From Myotis daubentonii (lineage: Eukaryota; Chordata; Mammalia; Chiroptera; Vespertilionidae): a DNA stretch of 64,000 nucleotides. Below, one piece after another: positions 24,671 to 37,100 of the stretch (position 1 is its first letter; each line of letters begins with the position of its first letter). The stretch is taken from NCBI RefSeq assembly GCF_963259705.1, contig NC_081842.1:64988787-65052786 (forward strand), given 5' to 3'. The notes beneath the pieces are model-generated. The model searched no databases and was not told the DNA's origin. It was given only the letters and a program-made list of their open reading frames with translations. Position numbers and translations under genes: made by a program.

Positions 24671-25759
24671 CATTAGGAGGTTTAATGTAGGGTATTTATT
24701 TGGAGAGACATGACTGTGTAGCTTTTCGTGAGTGGTCTTCAGAGTAGTCGATTAGAAATTAAAAGAATTAGTGGCAGCCTCCCAAACCCTAAGCCTAAGA
24801 TTACAATGAGATTATTGGATCTACTTCTTTTACCCCAGTGGGCTGCTTCACATGATGGTCATCATTCAAGTGACATTTTGGATGCCAATGTCTGGAGTTA
24901 AGGAAGACCTGGCCCCATTGCCCATGGGTGTTTTCCTTTCAGGCATCCTTTAGACCGGAACAAACAGCTTTCACCCACTGGGGCTGAGGAATGGGAGAAA
25001 GGAAGAGGGCAGTTTTTGGAATTCTTGAGACAGATTTTGGGCTTTAACATTCTAGAAGTCTTATTTTTGTGGATATTTCAAAGTTACATTGATAGAATTG
25101 CTTAAGTGGTATCTCATCAGAGAGAATGTTTTGTTTATTCAATTGTGTTGCAAATTGGAGTCGAACTAAACAAAATTATAGCATTATTAGTGCTTCTTTT
25201 TCCTAATGACTCAGAAGTCATAGATGTAGTAATTTTACTTAGCTTTGATTAGTAACCCCAAATGAGTCACTTAACTTCCATTTACTTATAATTTGTTGTA
25301 CTCTAAGAAAATTCTTTGAATTTGGATAATTCCTATAATATTACTGGGAGGATTATCTGTTTGCAAAGAATAAACAATTCCAGCTAAGTATACAGTGCAC
25401 ACCTGAATGAAAATATGAGTTCTGAATTATCTTCAGTTAAGTTTTAATCATGCCAAAATTCAAGGACTTTTGATAATGGCCATAACTTACTTTAAAAAAT
25501 TACTTAAGGACAGTAATTTTCAATTATTATTCATTAAAATGTCAAAGTTTTATCAAGATTTAGAAATAGTCATGGAGGGAACAGAGGACTGTGTGAGTGT
25601 GGAGGACCGTATCTCAGCCAGCCTGGCCTCTGAAGACAACCCAATACCCACAAGCCACTTCTGAGGCACCTGGAATGCCAGGGCTCCAAGGAACATAATT
25701 CAAAATTCACTGACTTGGGGGTTTAAAACAAGGCTTTAGGAAATAAAATTTCCTTGGTG
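24671..25759. other. Intronic sequence, nothing recognised
   Basis: AT-rich; no gene or clear repeat. Confidence 0.45.
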
Positions 25760-26022
25760 TCCTGCATAATAAAAGCCTAATATGCAAATCAACTGAATGG
25801 CAGAACGACTGGTGGAATGACTGGTCACTATAATGTGCACTAACCACCAGCAGACAGATGCTCAATGCAGGAGCTGCCTTCAGCCTGCAGGCCCCAGGCC
25901 AGCCAAGGCAGTGCGAGGGGGGGCCCTCGATCGCCCTGCTGGTTGCCCCACAGATTGGCCCTGATCGCCGGCCAGGCCTAGAGACCCTACTCATGCACAA
26001 ATTTCGTGCACTGGGCCTCTAG
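25760..26022 (+). mobile_element. Non-autonomous Helitron (HeliBat type)
   Basis: 5' TCCTGCATAATAAAAGCC, then TAATATGCAAAT. 3' ATGCACAAATTTCGTGCAC, then TGGGCCTCTAG before T. The inner word CACTAACCACCAGCAGACAG relates it to the element at 2501-2830. The base before TC is G rather than A. Confidence 0.88.
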
Positions 26023-26513
26023 TTATAGTTGTAAAATATTTTCATAAAATAAATTTTGCATGGCTTTAATATTGTATGGAACCAAAATAAAATAGAACAT
26101 TGTTTAATGGACCTAGCACCATGGTTAGCAGTTACTCAGACCACTATCTGTGATTAAACAACTGGACTATAATATGGGGAGAGAGGGATTTGTCAACCTT
26201 TGAAATGATACACATAATCTACTTTAATCAATATGACTGCAGTGAGTTTTCCGTACTCACTCTGACAACCAGCTGCAGTGAGTGCAAGGAACAGATTTGG
26301 ACCTGACAGTATTTGCTGGCCATGTGTAGAAAGTCATTAACACAAAAATTGCTTACATTTTCCTTTCAAACTGTACTTCACAGCCCAGAGTAATTCCATT
26401 TAGAGGGAGAGATAGAAACAGAGTAGAGGGAGCTCTGGGCCTCTCTAGTCATCTCCATTTTCCCCTGCCATTCTCAACCAGATCAGCTTTCTTTTGGAAA
26501 TTAGTATATATAG
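26023..26513. other. Intronic sequence, nothing recognised
   Basis: No gene or clear repeat. Confidence 0.45.
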
Positions 26514-26690
26514 CAGGGTGGGCAAAAGTAGGTTAAATTACTAGCCATCATTACCTAAAAGATAAACCGTAAGGATACAAAATAATAGCAACAATAATGA
26601 TAAGCTAAGTAATACTGTATTTAATAAATAATAACACAAGTATAAACTTTCACATAGTCACAACTGTAAACCTACTCTTGCCCATCCCTG
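26514..26690. mobile_element. Mariner-type MITE, about 177 bp
   Basis: Left end CAGGGTGGGCAAAAGTAGGT. The right end CCTACTCTTGCCCATCCCTG is its near-perfect inverse. It shares the inner word AATAACACAAG with the 15931 copy. No transposase is present. Confidence 0.87.
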
Positions 26691-27491
26691 TTCATATATT
26701 TGAAAGTCACTTTTTGAATAAATGTACCCAGGTTGAGAATTATAAAAACTTTTTATCCCACCCTCTCTGAATTCACTGTTTCTTGATGCTCCTCCTAGAA
26801 TCAAAAGCATCATTCTTGCTGAAAGTAATTAGGATAAAAGAGTCAGCCCTTCCTCTACATTAGAGGTTTAAAAAGTCAGCCATGCTCAAAATTCAATCCA
26901 ACCCTGAATTCATCTCTGAAAAAATGAAAAAGCCTCCTTGAAAAGATGCAGCTCAGATCACACTTTTAAGTACAATATATTCATCCCTTTAGGGGAAATT
27001 ATTTTCCTAATTGAATAGCAGGTACAATTCCAAATTTTACCCTTCTCTTTAACTTTTAATAAATGTCCAATGCAGAATAGAAATCACTCCACATGTTAAA
27101 ACTAGTTCTCAAGGTTTCACATGCATATGTCTATAAGTGAATGAGTGTAATAAATAGATAGTTTTGTACTTCTATACTGATATATTGTTTAGGAGCTGAT
27201 AATTACTGTTCCAGTATTTTAGTTACCAAAAGTAAAGTTCATTAGATTATTATATTACACTGATTTGGGGTATGATGAGCTGGCTCCCATTGGCTACTGA
27301 GCACAAGTTATCTGTGTGTTCAGTGACAACTCACTGGTAGTGTGAAATCAGCCATGGGAATATTTATGCCATAAATATTGACAAACACTATAAATCAGGG
27401 CTTTTTAAGTTTTAGGGGGTTTTTTGTGGATTTTTTTTTGGGGGGGAGAGCCAATTTACCAACACACCATTACAGATATCTGATAAAACCA
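26691..27491. other. Intronic sequence, nothing recognised
   Basis: No gene. A T/G homopolymer patch lies at 27418-27448. Confidence 0.45.
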
Positions 27492-27954
27492 TCTATACTA
27501 ATAAAAGAGTAATATGCTAATTAGACTGGGTATCTTCCGGACATCCTTCCAGACGAAGCCACGGTGACAGGGGCCAAGGCAGAGGGGGTTAGGGGCAATC
27601 AAGCTGGCAGGGGAGAGTAGTTAGGGGGTGATCAGGCTGGCAGGGGAGATCAGTTAGGGGGTGATCAGGCTGGCAGGGTAGCAGTTAGGGGCATAGGGCC
27701 GGCAGGCAGAGGTGGTTAGGAGTGATCAGATAGGCAGGCAGGCGAGCAGTTAGGAGCCAGTGGTCCTGGATTGAGAGAGGGATGTCTGACTGCCAGTTTA
27801 GGCCCTATCCTCGTGGGATCGGGCCTAAAATGGCAGTCAGACATCCCCTAAGGGGTTGGACATTCCCTGAGAGGTCCCAGATTGGAGAGGGTGCAGGCCA
27901 GGCTGAGGGACCCCCTCACCCCCTGTGCACGAATTTCGTGCACATGGCTTCTAG
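27492..27954 (+). mobile_element. Non-autonomous Helitron (HeliBat type)
   Basis: A|TCTATACTAATAAAAGAG at the start. GTGCACGAATTTCGTGCAC, then ATGGCTTCTAG|T at the end. It carries a ~33-bp tandem array (about 27586-27735) and a 32-bp-stem hairpin at 27779-27847. Confidence 0.92.
27779..27847. repeat. Long near-perfect hairpin in Helitron
   Basis: Arms 27779-27810 and 27816-27847 (GGGATGTCTGACTGCCA outward) pair with about two mismatches around the 5-nt loop TCGTG. Confidence 0.95.
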
Positions 27955-28365
27955 TCAATTATAATGGTTTATTTTTTTATATTGTAACATATATCGATGT
28001 TCAATCATCATGCACCTCAGTGCAGATGGCCAGACAATTACTAAAATGAGTACAGGGAGAGACTAAGGGAGAGAAATATTATTCTATACTACCTAAAATG
28101 TGATAAATGTTCATTCTAACTCATATTTCAAGCTAACCCTGGGATAGAAACTCCTGATGTGATAAACATGCAACCAGAGTCACAGCCTAAACTTGAACAT
28201 GAAAAACAATTTCTTCATTTGTTGATTGCTACTCTTGCAAAAATTTGTTTCATTGGCATATTAGGAAAATAGAGAAGAGTTTCTCCTCATAGAAGTTCAA
28301 AAGTAATATGTAATTTGACAACTGCACCAACCTTGTATCCAGACCATAGTCAATGTCCTACAAAT
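27955..28365. other. Intronic sequence, nothing recognised
   Basis: AT-rich; no gene or repeat end. Confidence 0.45.
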
Positions 28366-28380
28366 ACAGTGGTACATCTT

Positions 28381-28520
28381 TTATTATTATCATTATTTGT
28401 TGTTCCATTTATTTATGCAGTCATTGGTTGATTCTTGTATGTGCCTTGACCAGGGATTGAACCTGCAACTCTGGCACATCAGGATGATGCTCCAACCAAC
28501 CGAGCTACCAGGCCAAGGCC
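28381..28520 (-). mobile_element. Short tRNA-derived SINE, minus
   Basis: CCAACCGAGCTACCAGGCCA is the complement of the tRNA head. CCAGGGATTGAACCTGCAAC covers the box B. The VES tail is absent, so this is a shorter type. Target duplication ACAGTGGTACATCTT (28366-28380) versus ACAGTGGTTCATCTT (28521-28535), one mismatch. Confidence 0.88.
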
Positions 28521-28535
28521 ACAGTGGTTCATCTT

Positions 28536-31008
28536 AACTGCCTGCTTTTCTGCTGGGGTGAAAAGCATAAATGTTAATTAGAAAGTGGCAGGGTTTTGCT
28601 TCATTTTTTACTTTCTGTTTTTTCTTTTTTAAAAAAAATATTGGCAAGAAAAGGATACTGACTTGTACCTTCCAATGAAAGCCAGTTTTTCCTATCAAGC
28701 TATTATAGTTAAATCATCCATATTAAAGAAGAAGGTAAAAGGGAAACAGAAATCTTTCACTGCTGCTCTTCTTTCTAAAAGGATCTGGTTATAACACGGG
28801 GGGAAATGCTGTAGCCACATTGCTGAACTCTGGCTTTCTTAGCCCTTACATTGGACTGGAGACAGTTTCACAAAGTGGGGCCCTGTCTATCTTTTTATCA
28901 AATACATGATAAGTTGCTTCAATTTATAGTTTATATGTGGGGGAAAAACCTGTTCAACCTCCCACCACAATGTCCTCTATGGTCTGTAGTCTGAACGACT
29001 CACAAACTGTACACAAATTATGTTTCTACCACTGTGGGAAAGGAGAAGAGGCAACAGAAACAGGAAAGCCTATTTTCTGGTCTCTATCCCAACACCGTTG
29101 GTCTGGAAACATATTAACAATTCATCCTATAGTGGGGCACAGCAGGTTCAGGAGACTCTTACAACCTTGTAAGGATTACTTAAACATGTCAGATGAGGAA
29201 AAAGAGCCAAGGAACCTGGCAGATCCTTCCTTCCCTGGGTGTATCTGTCACACACTGGCAAGAGCCACACACACAGGTCATTCATGGAGCTGGAATGAAA
29301 TTAATCACCTGCTTTCAGAAGGGAGCAGCTTTGGTTTCCTCTAGTTTTCAATATGTTTCTCAACATAATGCAAAATGCTCACATTGGTCTACGAAGCTCT
29401 AAGTGGCTGGAAATCTGGCTACCTCAAGCATGACAAATACCCCTGAGCAACCACAGCACTTTCCAGTGAGCTTCTGTACTCAGCTTCTGAAATAGCAAAA
29501 AGGTGGACAGCAGCAAAATTTTCTGTTTGAGCAAGTGTCTGCCTCACCTCATCACTCAGAATCTGCAATTAAAGGTAAAAGGTGTCATAACATTGGCATT
29601 GTTGAGATTCTTTGTCCAGCATTTAACTCAAAGAACTCAAGTGATTTGCCTGTCCAAAGTCTAAAGGCTAGAATCTACTCTCTTGGACTTTCTCTACTGT
29701 AATAACATTTGTTCATTTTTTCTTAACTCATTTATCAGGTATTTACTATCTCCAATTTCCCACTCATTGCTATAGGTGTAAGGATTCAATAATAAGCAAA
29801 ATATAGCATGGAGCTACTTTTTTGACTGAGGGTTAATTTTCAATGGCTGCTGCTGAATTGTGATGAATTAAGTTATTTGTATGTTAATTTGAATTTTTTT
29901 TATTTTAGTAAAAGGTATTCCTGTTCATTAGATACATCTTGTCCTTTAAGACTCAGTTCAGGTAACCTCTACACCAAAAATTCTTCCTGTACCATTTTCC
30001 ATTAATTAGCCTAAGAAAGATTTTAATTTTCAGACACTATAAATTTCATCATAGATAACTTTAGTCTCAACTTCTAATGCTCCCCATCTCACTGTAGATT
30101 TACAAACAAAGCTGGCCTGAAATCATCATCAGAATCTGAATAAGAGCCCAACTCTCTTAATTTTAGGTGGTGTTTAGTCTTTTATGCTGAAAATACAGAG
30201 CATTTGCATTATATGCATCCTATAAGATGTTGGGTCTATTAAAAGCATGATACCATTCATTATCCTTATGAAAACAATTTATGGGCAATTCTTTTTAGGA
30301 AGCCCAGAAGTAAATTATTTGCTTACAGAGCCAAGTTTCTTTGCTGTCAGATCAATGACTGGCTAAAGATTTTTTAAAGAAGGAAGGGATTTAAATTTTC
30401 TTGATTATATGAATTGGTTTGAGGTTCAACATCTAACTCAGTCATTTTTTTATGGCACAAAATTTATACATGACTAAGAGAACTGGCAAAACTTACACAT
30501 CCTTTCAAACCTTCCTTTCCTCCTATGCATGCTGTAAACCATATAATCTTGGGAGGTCTTCAAGGGCTCAGGTCTTGTAGCTTTAAACAGCATCATTGGC
30601 TTCCTTCTTTCCTTCCTTTTATGTATGGTTATAGAAAGCTTTTCATTGTTTATTTAATGAAGCTATCATTACCTGAACAAAATAAAAGTGATGACCACTC
30701 AATGCTTTTAGTCCATTAGATTGAGTGCTCTGCTTTCTCCCCATGTTTAGCCAAATGGACTGACTGTGTAACACTTGCTACTCTTGGTTCTTTCTCCTCC
30801 TCCTTTTAGTCCTTGTGGGATTGTGTGTGTGTACATGTGTGTGGAGTGGAGAGAAAAAAAATTTGATGAGTATGCATTAGTATCTGAAACATATTCTGCA
30901 TTTTAAGAAATATTGTTTGATTTTTCAGTTCTAAATATAGTTTTCTCACTTAAAAAATGGAGGAGTCACTTATATGTCTTCCTGTTTACTTTCTTCTTTA
31001 TAAGATAA
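28536..31008. other. Intronic sequence, no gene supported
   Basis: A frame at 28937-29344 is open for 135 codons, but it has no domain I recognise. The remainder is AT-rich unique-looking DNA. A short CTTCCTT patch sits at 30600-30620 and a TG patch near 30822-30845. Confidence 0.4.
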
Positions 31009-31519
31009 CTAGAGGCCCAGTGCACAAAATTCGTGCATGGGGTCGGGGGTGGAAGTGTGTGACCCTCAGCCCAGTCTGCACCCTCTCCAATCTGGGACTC
31101 CTTGAAGGATGTCTAACTCACAATCCAGGAATGCTGGCTCCCAACCACTCACCTGCCTGCCTGCCTGCCTGCCTGATTGCCTCTAACCACTTCTGCCTGA
31201 CAGCCCGATCAACCCCTAGCCACTCCCCTGCCAGCCAGATCTATGCCTAACTGCTCTCCTGCCAGCCCAATCACCCCCAACTGCCCTCCTCTGCCGGCCC
31301 GGTCACCCCTAACTGCCCTCCTCTTCCGGCCTGATCGCCCCCAACTGACCTCCCTTTAAGGCCTGGTCCCTCCCAACTGCCCTCCCCTGCTGGCCTGATC
31401 ACCCACAACTGCCCTCCCCTGCCAGCCATCTTGTGGTGGCCATCTTTGACCACATGGGGGCGGCCATCTTGTGTGTTGGAGTGTTGGTCAATTTGCAGAT
31501 TACTCTTTCATTAGATAGT
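31009..31519 (-). mobile_element. Non-autonomous Helitron, minus
   Basis: Plus strand A|CTAGAGGCCCAGTGCACAAA is the 3' end. The 5' end reads CTATCTAATGAAAGAG on the minus strand near 31519. It carries an inverse ~33-bp array (CCAACTGCCCTCC words, 31180-31430) and CCATCTTGT/AAGATGGC words at the 5' side. It is the same body type as 2018-2500. Confidence 0.9.
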
Positions 31520-32204
31520 AGTTATTTAATATGAGCTTTGAAAGAAATGGATCAAAGGCCCCATGATATGATTTCTTGACTCTAAAATACATCTCCTCTA
31601 AGCTTTTGTCTCCTAAGCATTTCTTAATTTAGACAGTGATTGCTCTTAATCTGCCCTACTAAGTTCATGATATCATTTTAGTTATAAATATAAAGGTGTC
31701 AGGGTCCTTTGCAAATGTACTTGCAAAGAAGGGAGGAGGGATATGAAAAAGAATTTTACAAGATAATAATTCCTTTAAGCCAAATTTAGGGTCGGTATCA
31801 CCTCAAATACATGAAATTACTTTCAACAGATTGATATCTAAAAATTTCAATTTTTAGTTATCCCAACATATTTAATAGAGTCAGTAGTACTCTTCTGAAG
31901 AACCATGAATTTCAACTGATCTCTACAGCTTTCTTAGGCCTAGCAAAATAGTACCTGAAGGATTTCCAAACTAAGAACCCATGACTCAGAACTTGTTTAA
32001 TAGTCCCAATCATTTTGGGGTGATGGGGTTTTGAGGGCATTATGACCAGGAACTATGTTTAGATACTGCAAATGTGAGTCCTTAGTATCCAATTATACAT
32101 ATGAGGGAATGTTCTCAGAACACATGTTGGGGTTCTTAGACAACTCTTGTCTTTACTTCTTCCAGAATAGTACTTGTGGTTTCATAATTCAATGATTGCC
32201 TCTA
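31520..32204. other. Intronic sequence, nothing recognised
   Basis: No gene or clear repeat. Confidence 0.45.
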
Positions 32205-32425
32205 TACTCAGGCTGTCAAGGTTTAGCTCCTGGTTCAGCTACTTGCTAGCTATTGACAATGATTAGAAGCCACCATCTCTCTAAACCTCAGATCCCTCAT
32301 CTGTGAAAAGTGATGGGGAAATTATAGTACTTATACCATAGAGCGGTTATGATGATTAAACGTGATAATCCCCACGTAGCACTTAGCACAGGGCCTGCCA
32401 CTTAATAAATGCTCATTAAGGACCA
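32205..32425 (-). repeat. MIR SINE fossil
   Basis: TTCAGCTACTTGCTAGCTAT, CTCTCTAAACCTCAGATCCC, CTCATCTGTGAAAAGTGATG, GCACTTAGCACAGGGCCTGC and TTAATAAATGCTCATTAAGG. Confidence 0.88.
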
Positions 32426-32449
32426 CCAATTATAGAAACATTGTATTTT

Positions 32450-32610
32450 AAACCTTGAAAAAAACTTTAAAATCAAACTATTCTAGTCCCTCTTCTTGAA
32501 GATGAGACAACTGAGGAGCAGACAGAAGCAGTGACTTACCTAAGATCCCACAGCTGGGTGGAAATATCAAGGTCTCCTTATCCTAGTCCAAGGTTTCTTT
32601 CCTCTGCATT
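32450..32610 (+). repeat. Ancient mammal-wide repeat fragment
   Basis: GATGAGACAACTGAGGAGCA, GTGACTTACCTAAGATCCCA and CAGCTGGGTGG. Same class as 10190-10310. Confidence 0.6.
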
Positions 32611-35600
32611 ATCTTACTGTGCATGCAGGACAGAGAATGCCCGAGGAAAGACCTGATTTATACCTCCCAACAATAATAAAATATATCAGAACTGATAAGA
32701 TAAACTGCAAGAATTGAGATGAAAACACAACACCTTAAAAGAGAGGTAAAGAACTGCAGGGCTGAAGTTAAGGAGAAGATTTGGAGGTCTACCAATTTGA
32801 CCCTTGTTTTGTTTGACTGCGCTTGTGGGCACAATACCCGTTTCATTTGCCCATATTCTCAGAATGTAAAAATAGAAAGGAAAATATTATCAAAGGCACT
32901 GAATTATTGTCAAGAAAAGCCAATAAAAATGATTACTCTAGCAATATAACAGTGTGCCATAAAAGCCTAATAATCAACAGTATTTAAGCTCCATGCCACT
33001 GAGCATCTGACAGAGTGCCCATGTTTTATAGACAGCATTTATGGACTTTTCACAATCCAAATTTTTGCTCTTTATGAGTGGCTTATAAATTTGGGAAGTG
33101 GTTAAAACCACATTTCAAATCAAAACCGCCTATGAGGCACCCTGCCAAAGAAGTGTAAATATCTTTGGGAAAGCTAATATCTAACACAGAGCTCGGTGGA
33201 AGAGGATCTAGCTTTTGGAGAGATAAAAAAATTATCGTTGGTTACCTTGGCCTTAGAAAAACATTATTCTGGGGAACATAAAGAATTTCCCCAAATACAG
33301 AAATGTGGACTAAATATTTCACTTTCTTACAAATAATTATCATTCCAGAAACTATACATTTTGCATTCATTCTTTTGGCTATTAATTTAGCTATAGAGAC
33401 ACACATTATGTAGAAATTTTATAGCATGTATCAAACTGCAAGAAGCGCCATCTCATTCCTATTATGTCCCATAGTGCCTTGGCATAAAGAAGCACTCCGT
33501 ACCTATTTGCAGAATGTAATTGAGTTGAAATTATTATTGTAAACATTTTCAACATCACTCCTTGAACTTTATCCCAACCCCACTACCAAATGAGAACTCT
33601 TTAAGATCAGCCCTATCTTACTTATCTTTATGACCCTGGAGCCCTAGAACAGTAAAAAGTTAATATACATGGGAGAAAAAAAGGAAGGAAGAAGGGGAGA
33701 GAGAAAGAGAAGGATGAAGGGAAGGAGGAAGGAAGCAAACAAGGAAGGAGAAAGAGAGGTAGGAACACACTAAGTTAATTTTTCTATTCAGATAATGGCA
33801 AATACCATCATTATTAATGATCCCAATTAGAAAGAGGTAATAAAAAAAAGAAAGGGGTAAAGAGATCATGAAAATAAAATACAACCAAGATCAACACAGA
33901 AAATCTAGGATAACTTGGGTTACACTTCCTACCAATATCAGTCAAGTACCCCCTGGTAGCCACCCAGTCAGCATCTCTGATTTCTGGCCACTGAGCTGTG
34001 TTATCTTGGTAATACTATGGCACTGAATATGCCACAGCAGAAATTTTAGAATTTTCTACTGGAGAAAGTCAATAGGTTACCACGGGTAGAAGAAACATAA
34101 CAGAATTCCTTCGCTGAGAGCCCAATGGGCACACTGCACTGTTCAGGAGATACCAATGACAATCACTGAAGGCGGCTTGCTGGTTCTCTCCTCATGGCTG
34201 CAGGAGGGCAGTGTCCCAGAGGAGCCTTGAACACTCCTCCTCCTACTAAGGAATAATCATCAGGAACACACTGAAACCTTATGGTCATAAGCATGTTGAG
34301 AAATGGGCAGGCAGAGTGCCAAAGCAAAGAGAGGGAGATATAGTTGAAGGATTAAAAGAAACCCAACTCCAAAGGTCCTAATGTAAATGGCATCCACCTG
34401 TAACAAACCCATAAATAATTTTTAAAGGGGGTAAAATAAACTACATATTTATAATTTATAAAGCATTTATTTATATATTAAAGCAGTGATCAGATTTGGT
34501 GTAAAAGTTTTGACCAAATTATTGTCTTGAATTCTCTCTTTTGACTTGTTTTGCCCCAACCCCATTCACTTTCTCAGATTATCTCTCTACACCCCACCAG
34601 GCAACCCAAAGTAGGCATCCATTTCCAAACAGGAGAGGCCAATTGGAAATATTGCTATTTTAACCTGGATTGGAAAACAATCCAATGGAAGATAGAAGAA
34701 AATGATGTGCAGGGCCCCTGGGAATTTGGGTTCGAGATGCTGTGATAGATCTCCTGTCACCTCTAGTTTCTGTGATTCCATGAAACTTAGCACATCTGGG
34801 TAATTTGTGCTTGTCACATACAGCAGGCAAGACTAATAGATACACCAGTCCAAAGAAAACTACAGGCAGCATTTCAGGATCCAACCCAGAGGACACTACT
34901 TAGCTGCAGCTCCAAAACAATAATAAATTTGCCTTTTAATTACCCTCAAGTTGAACTTTACCTACACCTTCAATTACTTTTCAATGCACATAATAAAATC
35001 AGACCAACTGAGATATTCTTCAGCCAGAACTTATAAAATTTCGGGCAGAGGATGATTTCTATTTGCTTTTTACTGACCAGACACACTTTTAATCAAATAT
35101 ACGTGTAGATTAAGCAAGGTTGCAGGAAGATTATATGAATGAGTGAACAAATGATCTATAATTTAAGTCTAGTCACTTCTCATTTATTCAATATCTGACA
35201 TTTATTGAGCATGTACTACATAAAATACTTTACTAATTCATTTGGATTATCATAACTTGAAAAAATAATACATGTAAATATTCTTAGGATATATTATATT
35301 TTAGACTTTTCATTGATCCAAACAATCATTCTATTAATTCACATCATGATCATATACCTAAAAATCACATCATGTCTTTCTGTCTATGATCACAATTTTA
35401 GAAATCCCTGTTTAAAAATATGGTCTGAGCAATGTCAAATATTTTCTATGTTTTAAAAGCGTGATTAATTTCTAAAATGTTTGAAAATATGTAATAAGTA
35501 GTCTGTCATATGCAAAATGATTTCCAGCCATCATAACGGAGGCTAAAATCTTCAACCTAAGAAAAGTAGTTAACAGTGGTTTGTTTTTCTGGGTAAAGTA

Positions 35601-37094
35601 AAACCAACACCATATTCTTTACCACATGCCTTTCCTTGTCCAGGAAAAAAAAAAAAATCCTCTTCTTCTTAACCCCAAAGTCTGGCCCCTGGGGCAGGTA
35701 TATATTTAGGATAAATATTTAAAATGAATCACTGATAGAAAGAGGCATGCGATATAATAACAATGATAATATAATCTGGCTTCTTCCAGAATTTTGGGGC
35801 AAGATAAAAGAGGCAGAACTGAAAATATTTGAATAATCATCTGCCATCTTCCAGTATCTAATTTGGAGGGATGGGAATAAAAGCAAATTTCCAATAATTA
35901 CTTTTTCAATCTAACAGGCAGATGCCAAACATTTCCCAGAGCATTCTCATGGAGCAGTGTGGGCACAGTGTGGGCCAGTCCAAGTTTGGGTCCTTGGACA
36001 CATCATGGGTTCAGTCCATGAAATTCTAAAGGAATAAACCCAGTTTTTTAAACTGGTACAGAAACAACTTAACCCATAAGGTCTTTGGGGCTGAAAGGTG
36101 TTAATGAGTCATACTTGGCTGAAGAAAGACCATGGAGGCTGTTGGCCTCCTTCAGCACTGTGGGTGGGTGGGGTGAGGGACAGGTCTTAGTCCCCAGGGG
36201 CGAAGGTCTGTTAAATTTATCTTGTTTTGGAAATGTTCTATTTCCATTCCGCACAGTCTCTTTGGCAATAATGGTGAAAAACACTCCAATATTCAAGTAA
36301 GAGCTTCAAACCAAAGCAAATCCAGAACCTGTTTGTAATCACAGTCAACCCTCAATTATTTATGCATATGGCAGAAAGTAGCATCTTCTATAATAAAATG
36401 ATAATTGATGTTTAACTTCACAACATGTTCTATATTGGGGTTTTTTTTTCTTTTGTTTTTGGCAACATTAATAGACTTACTTTCCTAATTAGTTTGACCC
36501 CGATTACTGTTATAATTAGCATTCTCCGAGCATACGCACACTACTCATCAATTGATGGTGGGGAGAATGCCCAGTAACATATTGTGGGATAAGGGAAAGG
36601 TGGTCTGAGATTATGTTTTTGCTGCCGGCAATTCAGAAACTAGATCATCTGAATCAATAAGGAGTTGGCTGTTCTCATAACAGGCACTTCTTAAAGCCAA
36701 ATAAGCACATTAGTTAATTCCTGTCCATAAAATATATGTGGCCTCAGTAATTACTTATTAAACTAAGTCTATCTTGCACATAGAATATATATTTTTTAAA
36801 ACTAAGATTATCTAGCTTTCCTGTTTATGCCAGTCCTATTAATAAGGTAATTGCCACATCTTCCTAGTCCTGGCTGCTACCTGCCAGAGTTCTCCTTCAG
36901 GCTTGGAGACATTTGGGAATATAAGTGGCCAGAGTTAGTTCTTAGTCCTGCCTCTTTGGGGACTTAAGCATAGCTTTCCTTAATTTCTTGAAAACACCTT
37001 CTAGACATTCCCCTCTCCCTTGATGGCCCAGGTGGCCTGGCTTTCCGAAAGGCCCCGGTGGGCTACCCACCCGTGGCCTCTGACCCTCCCAGTA
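32611..37094. other. Intronic sequence upstream (plus sense) of GAP43 exon 2
   Basis: A purine-rich GGAAG/GAAGG tract lies at 33668-33760. A weak MIR-like end (GACATTTATTGAGCATGTAC) is near 35195. At 36440-36610 a non-repeat block with homeodomain-like words (CTAATTAG, TATAATTAGC) is a conserved-element candidate. No exon was found. Confidence 0.4.
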
Positions 37095-37100
37095 GCTCAC
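37095..37100 (-). promoter_or_regulatory. GAP43: Splice donor of GAP43 exon 2
   Basis: The minus strand reads GTGAGC directly after the last exon base. It fits the 5' splice-site consensus and the expected phase (one base of a split codon). Reading on past it gives residues unlike GAP43 and then a stop. Confidence 0.9.

Noticed and set aside
28937..29344. 135-codon plus-strand open frame
   Set aside because: No recognised domain; unique-looking intronic DNA without supporting signals.
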